NCBI GenBank assembly: GCA_022843085.1
Contig: JALHOI010000221.1
Coordinates: forward strand, 1 to 5,721
Length of the DNA: 5,721 bases
From: Pseudobdellovibrionaceae bacterium
GTDB lineage: Bacteria > Bdellovibrionota > Bdellovibrionia > Bdellovibrionales > JAMPXM01
Direction of reading: 5' to 3'
Both the position numbers and the translations under genes were made by a program. How positions within the stretch are numbered: the stretch's first letter is position 1; each line of letters begins with the position of its first letter. Of this stretch, positions 1 to 5,639 are shown piece by piece. The notes beneath the pieces are model-generated. The model did no database searches, had not been told where the DNA came from, and saw only the letters and a program-made list of their open reading frames with translations.

Positions 1-1023
1 TGGGAGTTTGTGAAAAAGTCCCGCTGCAATTTTTCCGATGTCTTGGCTTGGCCGTATCCAAAGATACTCAAGCTTTCGAAGGTGCAAGCTCGTTCGCGTT
101 TGCTGCGGAATTAGATCTACGGTCGAATTGATTCGAGCGAGTCGCTCCATATCGAATTCGATCGCATCCATCAAAAGCGCGTTGAGAATAACCCCGGTGA
201 CTCGCGCAAGCGACGGTTCGATGTGAGCTTGAACAGGCGGCGCCAGATGATCGGGTCGGCGAACTCCGATCACCATAAGGCGATCTGCTCCTAGGTGAAT
301 CGCAGGGCTCAATGGGGCCGTATTTCGAAGACAACCGTCGCCGTAATGGTCGTCGCCGATGGCGACCGGCGGAAAAAATAGCGGAATCGCGCCAGAACCC
401 ATGACGTGCTCGACACCCATCGTAGACTGTACGCTGCGTCTTCGCGAGCGATCCCACATCGGGGCTGGCGTATGGCTTTGCACAAACGTCATTGAGTGAG
501 AATTTGTGTAGTTCATCGCCGTTAGTGCCAAAGATTCAACTTTTCCTGAAGCCAGCGTTTTCGAAATTTCATCAAAAGGAATATTTTTTTCGAGGTAATT
601 TCTTAAGGGCGAGGTGTCGAGAAGAGAGCGCGCAAGCTTCTTTTTTTGAAGTGCTCCGACCGCCGTATCAAACAAAAATTTGAATCCAAGGCGCCCTGCC
701 GAAAGTGCATCGGTTCTAAAAACCTGATCGGCTGTGATCGTTGACCAATCTTCGGTCAACTTTCGGGCTACGTCCCCAAAGTCAGCCTGGCTTGAAACTA
801 ACGAGGTCGCGTTGACGGCGCCGGCGCTGACTCCTGTCACAATTTTAAACGGGTGAGATAAGCCCATTTCGGCTGCGATCTCGGCTAGGCCCAAGAGAAC
901 GCCAGCCTGGTAGGCCCCCCTAGCGCCGCCGCCCGTCAAGACAAGACCGAAACGCGGTGGATGTTGCTGCGACGAACGGGATTGAATTTCAGATGTAACG
1001 TTGCCTGGTGAGCTTGGGGTCAT
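1..1023 (-). CDS. Patatin-like phospholipase, C-terminus cut off by the window edge
   Basis: The minus strand is open without a stop from an ATG at 1023-1021 to base 1, giving 341 codons; the 3' end lies outside the window. An in-frame TAA four codons upstream makes this ATG the earliest possible start, although the Shine-Dalgarno sequence is weak. Patatin landmarks appear in order: the oxyanion-hole loop GGGARGAYQAG (residues 31-41), the nucleophile elbow G-V-S-A-G with Ser66, and the segment YGDGCLRNTAPLSPAI with the presumed dyad Asp229, followed by GADRLMVIGV. The family uses a Ser-Asp dyad to hydrolyse acyl esters of phospholipids or other lipids. Here the usual DGG/DGA is DGC, a tolerated variation. 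No signal peptide is visible; the first 24 residues are polar and Ser/Gln-rich, so a cytoplasmic or membrane-associated enzyme is likely. Substrate and physiological role cannot be read from sequence. The family call is secure. Confidence 0.93.
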   Translation of the reverse strand, partial: MTPSSPGNVTSEIQSRSSQQHPPRFGLVLTGGGARGAYQAGVLLGLAEIAAEMGLSHPFKIVTGVSAGAVNATSLVSSQADFGDVARKLTEDWSTITADQVFRTDALSAGRLGFKFLFDTAVGALQKKKLARSLLDTSPLRNYLEKNIPFDEISKTLASGKVESLALTAMNYTNSHSMTFVQSHTPAPMWDRSRRRSVQSTMGVEHVMGSGAIPLFFPPVAIGDDHYGDGCLRNTAPLSPAIHLGADRLMVIGVRRPDHLAPPVQAHIEPSLARVTGVILNALLMDAIEFDMERLARINSTVDLIPQQTRTSLHLRKLEYLWIRPSQDIGKIAAGLFHKLP

Positions 1024-1140
1024 TACTCGAGTTTAACGAGAGGATGACGGGATTGTGGAGATTCGAAATGGTCTTCACGAGTCCTTGGTCGAGCGAGGGA
1101 CCTTTGATACACCTATCCTCATGGCGATAAAGGAGTCTGC
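1024..1140. other. Divergent intergenic region between patatin and pilin-like genes
   Basis: These 117 bases must hold promoters for both flanking genes. I see no convincing sigma70 pair. On the plus strand TTGGTC (1085-1090) could be a -35, but no good -10 lies at 16-18 bases. The only clear signal is the ribosome binding site next to 1141. Confidence 0.5.
1129..1135 (+). promoter_or_regulatory. Strong ribosome binding site deciding a GTG start
   Basis: AAAGGAG lies five bases before the GTG at 1141. It is the reason to accept that GTG as the start of the pilin-like gene. Confidence 0.8.
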
Positions 1141-1863
1141 GTGACCGATTCTGGTCGATCCGATCAAAAATCCGAAAATCGAAACATCAAGACCGGCGCG
1201 ACGCAGCCGTCGCTGAACGACGAACCGCAAGCGGTGCTCGAAACCGAGTCCGAGGCCCGGGCCCGCCGCGTTGTGCATGTCATCGGGGCAGCCATCGTAT
1301 TGCTCACTGTTGGTTGTGTAGTTTGGGCTGTTGCTGGTGGAGCCGAGTGGGCCCGGCGCCGTCAGCTGACCTCGATACAAATGGTTGCACGAGCCGACCT
1401 GCTTCTCGTAGCCGAAGCCCAAGCCAACTTTCACAAAGCTCACGGGTTTTACACAACTGACCTGAAGGCGCTCAACCTTTGGCCGAAACGTGTGCTTTAT
1501 GCGTTTGGTTTTGTGAAGCCTGCAACTTTCAAAGAGGCGACTGTCGGAGCCGACGGCTCTCAGACATGGGATCCTGAACTTCGCAACATCGTGCAACTCG
1601 CCGCCCGCCGCGCCGAAGACGCTATTGCCAAAGCCAAAGAAGACCCGAATTACAAACCCGACGCGCCTATTTTACTAAGTCCGCTAACGAAAATTGCTGA
1701 TATCGAATTCGATCGACTCGCTTCGTACTGCCCCGACTGCACGGCGACGAAAGATAAGTTTAAAGTCATTGCAGTCGCGAACTTAGATGCTGATCCCGTG
1801 CTTGACGTCTGGACGATCGATCAAACCGGCGCCATTCGCCACGTCATCGACGACCTTCGGTAA
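1141..1863 (+). CDS. Type IV pilin-like single-pass membrane protein, no prepilin cleavage site
   Basis: This encodes 240 residues from a GTG start behind AAAGGAG. Residues 1-43 are hydrophilic and end in a basic patch (ARARR). Residues 44-66 form one hydrophobic membrane segment, followed by EWARRR. The rest resembles the globular part of type IV pilins or pseudopilins: a helix with QANFHKAHGFYTTDLKAL (about 94-111), then YAFGFVKPA, and a C-terminal strand region KVIAVANLDADPVLDVWTID (about 208-227), which matches the usual pilin ending. A C-x2-C pair (Cys197, Cys200) may form a disulfide. What is missing is the short leader ending in G before F-T-L-I-E that prepilin peptidase cuts; the long charged N-terminus argues against processing and assembly as an ordinary pilin. 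It may be a membrane-anchored minor-pilin-like or assembly protein. The fold resemblance is inferred by eye and the function is unknown. Confidence 0.8.
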   Translation: MTDSGRSDQKSENRNIKTGATQPSLNDEPQAVLETESEARARRVVHVIGAAIVLLTVGCVVWAVAGGAEWARRRQLTSIQMVARADLLLVAEAQANFHKAHGFYTTDLKALNLWPKRVLYAFGFVKPATFKEATVGADGSQTWDPELRNIVQLAARRAEDAIAKAKEDPNYKPDAPILLSPLTKIADIEFDRLASYCPDCTATKDKFKVIAVANLDADPVLDVWTIDQTGAIRHVIDDLR

Positions 1864-2862
1864 TTCGGCGGCGAATCTTCGTCCTTGGTAGGCGCCGGCC
1901 GCGTTGATCCGGTCGATCATCCCTTGAAAGCTTCTCATCTTGTGACGAACCCAATCCGGTGCAAGAAGTTCGTCCCATCGGTTCGAGAGTGCGGCCAACC
2001 GGTGAATCGCAATTCGTGGGTCAAGGTGATCTAAAAACAGCGCCACCCGGTGCGCGTAAAGATCGAGTTCAATCGGTTGAAATTCACCCGCGCGATACAT
2101 TTCGGCGAGCGGAGTTTTGTCGAGCACATGAAGGTTGTGAAGTTTGACGTTCGAAATGGGAAGCGAGTTGCAAAGTCTTGCCGTTTCAATGATCTGCTTA
2201 TCGTTTTCGGTCGGCCACCCGAACATGAGGTGAATCCCGAGGTCGACGTTGGGCCTTCCTGTCGCGTTTACGCCCGTCTCTTTCGCGATTCGCTCAATGC
2301 CGCGAATCGCCTGCGAACCGGTGTGCCCACGACGCATCCACTCAAGCTGCCCGTCATCAAAACTTTGAACGCCAAGTTCAACCGCGACGAACGTTTTATC
2401 CGAGTACTCTTTCCACGTGCGAATCACCGCTTCTGACAAACAGTCAGGCCGTGTGCCGACGACGAGGCCGACGGTGTCAGGATACGAGAGTGCGAGGTCA
2501 AAACCACTCTTCAGCCGACCCAGTGCTGTGAAGGTCGTTGTGTAAGCCTGAAAGTAAATCAGAAACTTGGCGGCATTAAATCGCTCGGTGACCTTTGATC
2601 GATGCAGTTCGATCTGCGACTTCAAATCGTCCTTTTGCGAATCCGCGTAGGCGAAACTCCCGTGCTCGTCGCAAAAGATACACGTCTTCATTCCCTTCAA
2701 GCCATCGCGATTCGGGCAGCTCTCGGCAATCGAGACCGGAACTTTCACGACCTTACCACCGAACCTCGATTTATAATCGAGGCTGATCGGGTGATAGGGT
2801 TTTCCATCCCAGACGGCCGCGTTCGGGTTCATAGCCGCCAGAGACCCTGTTCTGCGCGCCAT
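1783..2862 (-). CDS. Radical SAM protein, YhcC/TIGR01212 family
   Basis: This encodes 359 residues. The N-terminal motif WDGKPYHPISLDYKSRFGGK leads into the family's SAM cluster motif SCPNRDG...TCIFC; Cys49, Cys61 and Cys64 would bind the 4Fe-4S cluster. Further family landmarks are IYFQAYTTT (about 102-110), GTRPDCL, ELGVQSFDDGQLEWMRRGH, a GIHLMFGWP segment, and KLHNLHVLDKTPLAEMY. Members resemble Elp3/HemN-type radical SAM enzymes, but the reaction is uncharacterised as far as I know. The ATG at 2862 has no clear Shine-Dalgarno sequence. A second ATG at 2832 (Met11) gives MNPNAAVWDGKPYH, closer to the usual family N-terminus, so the true start may be there. Family members normally end near the GAYQGRRF segment (about 323-330). 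The last 26 residues are extra and lie antisense to the end of the pilin-like gene. The VOC gene lies 75 bases upstream in the same direction. Confidence 0.93.
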   Translation of the reverse strand: MARRTGSLAAMNPNAAVWDGKPYHPISLDYKSRFGGKVVKVPVSIAESCPNRDGLKGMKTCIFCDEHGSFAYADSQKDDLKSQIELHRSKVTERFNAAKFLIYFQAYTTTFTALGRLKSGFDLALSYPDTVGLVVGTRPDCLSEAVIRTWKEYSDKTFVAVELGVQSFDDGQLEWMRRGHTGSQAIRGIERIAKETGVNATGRPNVDLGIHLMFGWPTENDKQIIETARLCNSLPISNVKLHNLHVLDKTPLAEMYRAGEFQPIELDLYAHRVALFLDHLDPRIAIHRLAALSNRWDELLAPDWVRHKMRSFQGMIDRINAAGAYQGRRFAAELPKVVDDVANGAGLIDRPDVKHGISI

Positions 2863-2874
2863 GTCAACAGAGAG

Positions 2875-2931
2875 AGGTGCCCGGTTCCTTTTGCAGAAGC
2901 AGCGCTTCTCGAAATCGAGGGCCTGGCACCT
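2875..2931 (-). repeat. Nested inverted repeats between VOC and radical SAM genes
   Basis: In the 75-base gap between the VOC stop and the radical SAM start, AGGTGCC (2875-2881) and GGCACCT (2925-2931) are perfect inverted copies. They enclose AGAAGC-agc-GCTTCT (2895-2909) and CTCG-aaat-CGAG (2908-2919). In the minus-strand transcript this could fold into an outer stem carrying two adjoining hairpins, ending 12 bases before the ATG at 2862. The two inner hairpins share two bases. Function is unknown; it could be a leader, a processing site or chance. Confidence 0.4.
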
Positions 2932-2937
2932 TTTACC

Positions 2938-3318
2938 TCACACGGTTTGGCCGACGTCGATACGGTTGCCGTCAGGATCAGCGAAGACGAAGCTACGCAG
3001 GCCGTAGTCCATGTCCCGGATGCCTTTGATGATGCGCACGTTGTGAGCTTCAAGATGGGCAAGAAAGGCTGTTGCGTCACTGACCATCAGGTGGGCGACG
3101 TTGAACTCTTTTGCAACGTGATTTTTTGATAGCGTCAGATGCAGCTCGGCCTTATCTCTTTCAAAAATTACGAAACCGACAGGCGATCCGTTTTCGAAAA
3201 CTTTCGTCATCCCAAGCACGTCGCCGTAAAATTTCACCGCGCGCGCGATGTCCGTAACTGCGATGCCCGGGGCGACGCGACCAAATGTGAGTTTTGAGGA
3301 AGGTGAACCTAGAACCAT
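2938..3318 (-). CDS. VOC (glyoxalase/bleomycin-resistance) superfamily protein
   Basis: This encodes 126 residues, a normal length for a two-module VOC protein. The first beta-alpha-beta module starts with APGIAVTDIARAVKFYGDVLGM (about 16-37), and ELHLTL (58-63) ends it. The second module starts with AHLMVSDATAFLAHLEAHNV (about 75-94) and closes with the family signature FADPDGNRIDVGQ (about 112-124). The position at the start of strand 1 that holds a metal-binding His/Gln/Glu in metal-dependent glyoxalases is hydrophobic here (GIAV), and the last ligand position is Asp (RIDV). A metal-free, ligand-sequestering bleomycin-resistance-like member is therefore as likely as an enzyme. His60 and His76 remain as possible ligands. 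The start is supported by AGGAGT five bases upstream. It lies 75 bases before the radical SAM gene and may share its transcript. The real substrate is unknown. Confidence 0.9.
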   Translation of the reverse strand: MVLGSPSSKLTFGRVAPGIAVTDIARAVKFYGDVLGMTKVFENGSPVGFVIFERDKAELHLTLSKNHVAKEFNVAHLMVSDATAFLAHLEAHNVRIIKGIRDMDYGLRSFVFADPDGNRIDVGQTV

Positions 3319-3323
3319 GTTTT

Positions 3324-3329
3324 ACTCCT
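3324..3329 (-). promoter_or_regulatory. Ribosome binding site of the VOC gene
   Basis: On the minus strand AGGAGT sits five bases before the ATG at 3318. The same AGGAGTAAAA string precedes the lipoprotein ATG at 4425, so this looks like the local consensus initiation signal. Two bases separate it from the stem arm at 3332-3339. Confidence 0.8.
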
Positions 3330-3331
3330 AA

Positions 3332-3397
3332 CGCCTCTTCGTCTCTTGATGTCGGGTCGGTGCCCCACAATCAAGCTTAGAAGAAAAATAAGAGGCG
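3332..3397 (-). promoter_or_regulatory. Candidate structured 5' leader of the VOC gene
   Basis: CGCCTCTT (3332-3339) and AAGAGGCG (3390-3397) form a perfect 8-base inverted repeat. Nested inside is CTTGAT (3345-3350) with ATCAAG (3370-3375), which can extend by GT/AC and GGG/CCC around a 6-base loop. In the minus-strand RNA the downstream outer arm ends two bases before the AGGAGT ribosome binding site, so folding could affect translation. This is inference from complementarity only; no known riboswitch consensus is recognised. Confidence 0.35.
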
Positions 3398-3399
3398 CG

Positions 3400-3455
3400 G
3401 TGGCCCGGTTAAGCTCGTGCTAGCACAACGTCATCCTACGATCAAGCCGGGCCAC
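3400..3455. repeat. GC-rich 9-base inverted repeat around a 10-base palindrome
   Basis: GTGGCCCGG (3400-3408) and CCGGGCCAC (3447-3455) are perfect inverted copies 38 bases apart. Between them lies the palindrome GTGCTAGCAC (3417-3426). On the minus strand it follows the regulator gene by about 50 bases, and a T-rich stretch (TTATTTTTCTT) begins about eight bases after the second arm. It could therefore act as an imperfect terminator, though the loop is long and the T-rich stretch is not adjacent. Confidence 0.4.
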
Positions 3456-3502
3456 TCAACCAGGCCGGCCCCTTCTCGTCACGACGGTCGCAGATCCAAC
3501 GA

Positions 3503-4305
3503 TCACACCCGAAAGAAATCACAAGTCATAACCAGCGTCTCTTCGGGCCGCGATGGCCCGGCAATGCGGCTTGTTTCTGAAATCATGCTCAAAACTAAAG
3601 CCCGCAATTTTTCGACGTCGGCAAGGCTGACACTTTGAACAGCCGTGAAGTGAATCGAATCATCGGTGTTCATCTGAGCATCAAGTACGGCGCGCATCCG
3701 CCAATTCTGGTGGTGAATCACAGTCAGCGGTTCGCCTTTGGGTGTGTGAAATTCTCCGGCCGCGTAGGCCCACCGCTTGCCGTCAAACTTCACATAGCCG
3801 CGCTCCCGAAGGCCCTCGAGAACTTTCACAACGGTCGGCTTCGGCAACTGCAAACGTTCGCAAAGCGATTCGGCCGTTTGGCCATTTGGAGTACTCGTCA
3901 GAAAATGAATGGCGCACCAGTACCAAGCGGAAAAGTATTCGACGTCGTTTTGCGGCGCCGCCAACTCTTTTCGATTGGTCTGTTCTCCAATGATTCGAAT
4001 TTCTTTCTCATGTCGCTCGCTCGACGTTTTTGAAAGTCGCGGTACTCGACACTTGAAGCACGTTCGATTTCAACGAGAGCTAAAAAATAATCTCGGTCTT
4101 GGGCACTCATCTCGAAGAACTCAGACAGCCGGTACGCATGGTCAGACGTCAGGTGAAGCTCGCCGGCCAACACACGCGAAAGATACGACCTCTGAACACC
4201 TAAGGCCTCGCCTGCGCGCGACAGACGGCCGCGCTGCTCGGGCCCGGTCAGCTGAGCCTTGAGATACGGAACATATGTTTTAAAACTCCAAACCTTCGCG
4301 GCCAT
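3503..4305 (-). pseudogene. TIGR02147/DUF4423-type regulator, interrupted by a -1 frameshift
   Basis: Two overlapping minus-strand frames together make one protein. The first (4305 to 3898) supplies MAAKVWSFKTYVPYLKAQL and a helix-turn-helix (about residues 24-60: RLSRAGEALGVQRSYLSRVL, HAYRLSEFF), then YFLALVEIERASS. The second (in frame down to 3503) supplies NDVEYFSAWYWCAIHFL, a winged-helix segment (LCERLQLPKPTVVKVLEGLRERGYV region), the HHQNWRMRA segment and FTAVQSVS, all typical of this family's C-terminal half. Joining them by a -1 step at the AAAA run (minus-strand reading of 3971-3968) gives 267 residues, the family's normal length, and 803 bases is one short of a whole number of codons. 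The second frame has no good independent start: only TTG at 3964, without a properly spaced Shine-Dalgarno sequence. It may be a real inactivating mutation, an assembly error, or a programmed frameshift. It is divergent from the lipoprotein gene, which it may regulate. Confidence 0.85.
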
Positions 4306-4333
4306 GTCTCAGCATCGGTCTTTTGTTTCATTT

Positions 4334-4354
4334 TTTGAACTATTTCGGTTCAAA
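4334..4354. promoter_or_regulatory. Candidate operator: 21-base dyad
   Basis: TTTGAAC (4334-4340), seven bases, then GTTCAAA (4348-4354) form a perfect inverted repeat. Its size and symmetry suit a dimeric helix-turn-helix protein, and the neighbouring regulator is the obvious candidate. Each arm contains TTGAAC, which resembles a -35 element in one of the two directions. The binding partner is inferred. Confidence 0.45.
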
Positions 4355-4363
4355 GTTTAAAAC
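4335..4363 (+). promoter_or_regulatory. Candidate promoter of the lipoprotein gene
   Basis: TTGAAC (4335-4340) is separated by 17 bases from TAAAAC (4358-4363); each matches the sigma70 consensus at four of six positions. The start of transcription would be near 4370, about 55 bases before the first ATG. A mirror-image minus-strand candidate uses the other arm as -35 with a weaker TGAAAC (4325-4330) as -10. Confidence 0.35.
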
Positions 4364-4414
4364 ATTGGCGTGTCGCAGCGCATTAAGTACCTGTATCTTC
4401 TGACTCAACCACAT

Positions 4415-4419
4415 AGGAG
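4415..4419 (+). promoter_or_regulatory. Ribosome binding site for the upstream lipoprotein start
   Basis: AGGAG lies five bases before ATG 4425, in the same AGGAGTAAAA context as the VOC gene. It supports initiation at 4425 even though the signal peptide begins only at Met32. Confidence 0.7.
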
Positions 4420-4424
4420 TAAAA

Positions 4425-5627
4425 ATGAAAGATCTAGTGATTTTCGGTTCGAAACTTGAATCTACGACTACAAACTTGGGCGCTGATGGGCCCATTCAAC
4501 CTTGCCTAAGGGACCAGATGAAACCTAAAGCCAATCGCACAACTGAGACCCTTTTGGCCGGCCTGTTCGCCTTGGTCGCCTTGACGAATTTTGTCGCCTG
4601 CGCGCCCGGTCGCGGCGGTGCACCTGCGCCCCAACTCGCGGTCAGCGATGGCCCGGGAGGTACCGGCGGCGGCAACGTGATGTTGGGCACCAGCAAGCTT
4701 AGCGAAGTTGAGGCCGTCGTCGATCGTGAATTTGAAAATCTGCTCGCACCCTTTACTGGTATGGCGTACGCGGTTCGGCCTTTTCTGAGATTCGACAGCG
4801 CGTGTTCCGGAGAACCTCTTGAGTGCGACTTTACCCCCGCGCCCACCGACTTCGCACGCTTGACCGAAACTTCGGATCAGCTGAAACGCTTAAACCAAAT
4901 CATGCGAGAACTGACAATTGGCGCCACGCCTTCGAGATCGAATCCAGACGATTTCGCATCGGCGCCGCGGGTCGCAAGTCTTCAATCTAAGTTACAGCTC
5001 GAAAAGCGCAAAGATGTTCCTTGCGAAGATTCGCATCGTCATCACTACGACGGCTCGGCCCACGGCACAACCATCTGCGTGAGCCTGGATCGACTCACTC
5101 GTATTCCAAGTTCTTCCTTGAAAGCTGAAATTCAAGCGTTGCTCGTTCATGAATTGATGCACGTGCTGGGCTACGGCGAATCAGATGCTCAGCTTATGCA
5201 GCGCTATTTTATTTTTGAAAATAGGACAGGCAGTGTCCAAAAAGTTGCGGAGGTCGTAAACCAATACGGTTACGAAATCGGATATTCGAAAATGCTGATC
5301 GAAAATCCAAAGCTCGTCGATCCAAACGAACCGATGCACGGCTATTTTCAATGGACACGCAACGCGCATTTGCACTTTTACGAGCCAATTTTGAAGCTTG
5401 TCTCGGGTCGAGAGAACATCAACTGGGAACTTCGTGTTGAGGCGAAACGTGACCGGATGCAACGAATCGCAGCCGAGCTCGTTGCACTCGCGCCGTCTGG
5501 CGCTGACACGGAAAATAAGAAGTTCGCGACATTTAAGACGCTCGAAACCGAATGGCTGGATGCACAAAAGCTAGCGCTCGAACTGGTTCCGATCGACTTC
5601 GCGCAAGCCCAGCCCACAAAGAAGTGA
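4425..5627 (+). CDS. Putative secreted zinc-metallopeptidase lipoprotein
   Basis: This encodes 400 residues from ATG 4425, or 369 from ATG 4518 (Met32). Residues 32-59 form a lipoprotein signal peptide: a basic start (MKPKANR), a hydrophobic core (LLAGLFALVALTNF) and a lipobox-like FVAC with Cys59. A flexible Gly/Pro-rich linker follows, including GPGGTGGGN. The core carries HELMHVLGYGE: His242 and His246 with Glu243 form an HExxH zinc motif, and Glu252 sits where metzincins place a third ligand (HExxHxxGxxE). Two cysteine pairs (SACSGEPLEC and PCEDS...TICV) suggest disulfides in the periplasm or outside the cell. A His-rich segment SHRHHYDGSAH precedes the motif. I do not recognise a named peptidase family, so enzyme activity is inferred from the motif and location. 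Both ATGs have a Shine-Dalgarno sequence; the signal peptide favours 4518, while the stronger site favours 4425. The gene is divergent from the TIGR02147-type regulator. Confidence 0.8.
   Translation: MKDLVIFGSKLESTTTNLGADGPIQPCLRDQMKPKANRTTETLLAGLFALVALTNFVACAPGRGGAPAPQLAVSDGPGGTGGGNVMLGTSKLSEVEAVVDREFENLLAPFTGMAYAVRPFLRFDSACSGEPLECDFTPAPTDFARLTETSDQLKRLNQIMRELTIGATPSRSNPDDFASAPRVASLQSKLQLEKRKDVPCEDSHRHHYDGSAHGTTICVSLDRLTRIPSSSLKAEIQALLVHELMHVLGYGESDAQLMQRYFIFENRTGSVQKVAEVVNQYGYEIGYSKMLIENPKLVDPNEPMHGYFQWTRNAHLHFYEPILKLVSGRENINWELRVEAKRDRMQRIAAELVALAPSGADTENKKFATFKTLETEWLDAQKLALELVPIDFAQAQPTKK
4508..4513 (+). promoter_or_regulatory. Internal ribosome binding site for the Met32 start
   Basis: AAGGGA lies four bases before the in-frame ATG at 4518. 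That ATG opens a textbook lipoprotein signal peptide, so this may be the main start or a second one. Confidence 0.5.
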
Positions 5628-5639
5628 CCCGGCAGCAAA

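Larger units (their letters stand above)
3319..3502. other. Gene-free gap between VOC and regulator genes
   Basis: These 184 bases contain no plausible coding sequence. They hold the VOC ribosome binding site, the nested inverted repeats at 3332-3397 and 3400-3455, and a GGCCGGCC palindrome near 3462-3469. A weak -35-like TTGATT on the minus strand (3370-3375) has no matching -10. No clear intrinsic terminator is seen right after the regulator stop. Confidence 0.6.
4306..4424. other. Divergent intergenic region between regulator and lipoprotein
   Basis: These 119 AT-rich bases separate the two divergent starts. They hold the dyad at 4334-4354, a candidate plus-strand promoter at 4335-4363, and the lipoprotein ribosome binding site. 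The regulator ATG at 4305 has only a weak Shine-Dalgarno sequence. Confidence 0.6.

Noticed and set aside
68..457. An open minus-strand frame of 129 codons inside the patatin gene.
   Set aside because: It is an Arg/Ser-rich shadow in a different frame from the patatin, which is intact over the same bases with all family motifs.
1085..1119. Possible sigma70 promoter for the pilin-like gene (TTGGTC with TATCCT).
   Set aside because: The spacing is 23 bases, well outside the workable range, and the nearer hexamers do not resemble a -10.
1075..1596. A 173-codon minus-strand frame opposite the pilin-like gene.
   Set aside because: The plus-strand frame has a strong ribosome binding site, a membrane helix and pilin motifs; the antisense frame has low-complexity shadow composition and no recognisable domain.
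149..1715. A 16-base string (ATATCGAATTCGATCG) occurs at 149-164 and again at 1700-1715.
   Set aside because: Both copies lie inside coding sequence in unrelated genes, centre on the palindrome ATCGAATTCGAT, and encode similar IEFD...RLA peptides on opposite strands. Codon bias towards TCGA-rich codons explains it better than a repeat element; no flanking similarity extends beyond a few bases.
2050..3129. Plus-strand open frames opposite the radical SAM and VOC genes.
   Set aside because: They mirror two well-recognised minus-strand genes and show no motifs or ribosome binding sites of their own.
3400..3455. Intrinsic terminator for the regulator gene.
   Set aside because: The loop between the arms is 38 bases and the T-rich stretch is not adjacent to the stem, so it is listed only as an inverted repeat.
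3503..3964. The C-terminal regulator half as an independent gene starting at TTG 3964.
   Set aside because: The start lacks a properly spaced ribosome binding site, and the two halves join to the family's normal length with a single-base shift.
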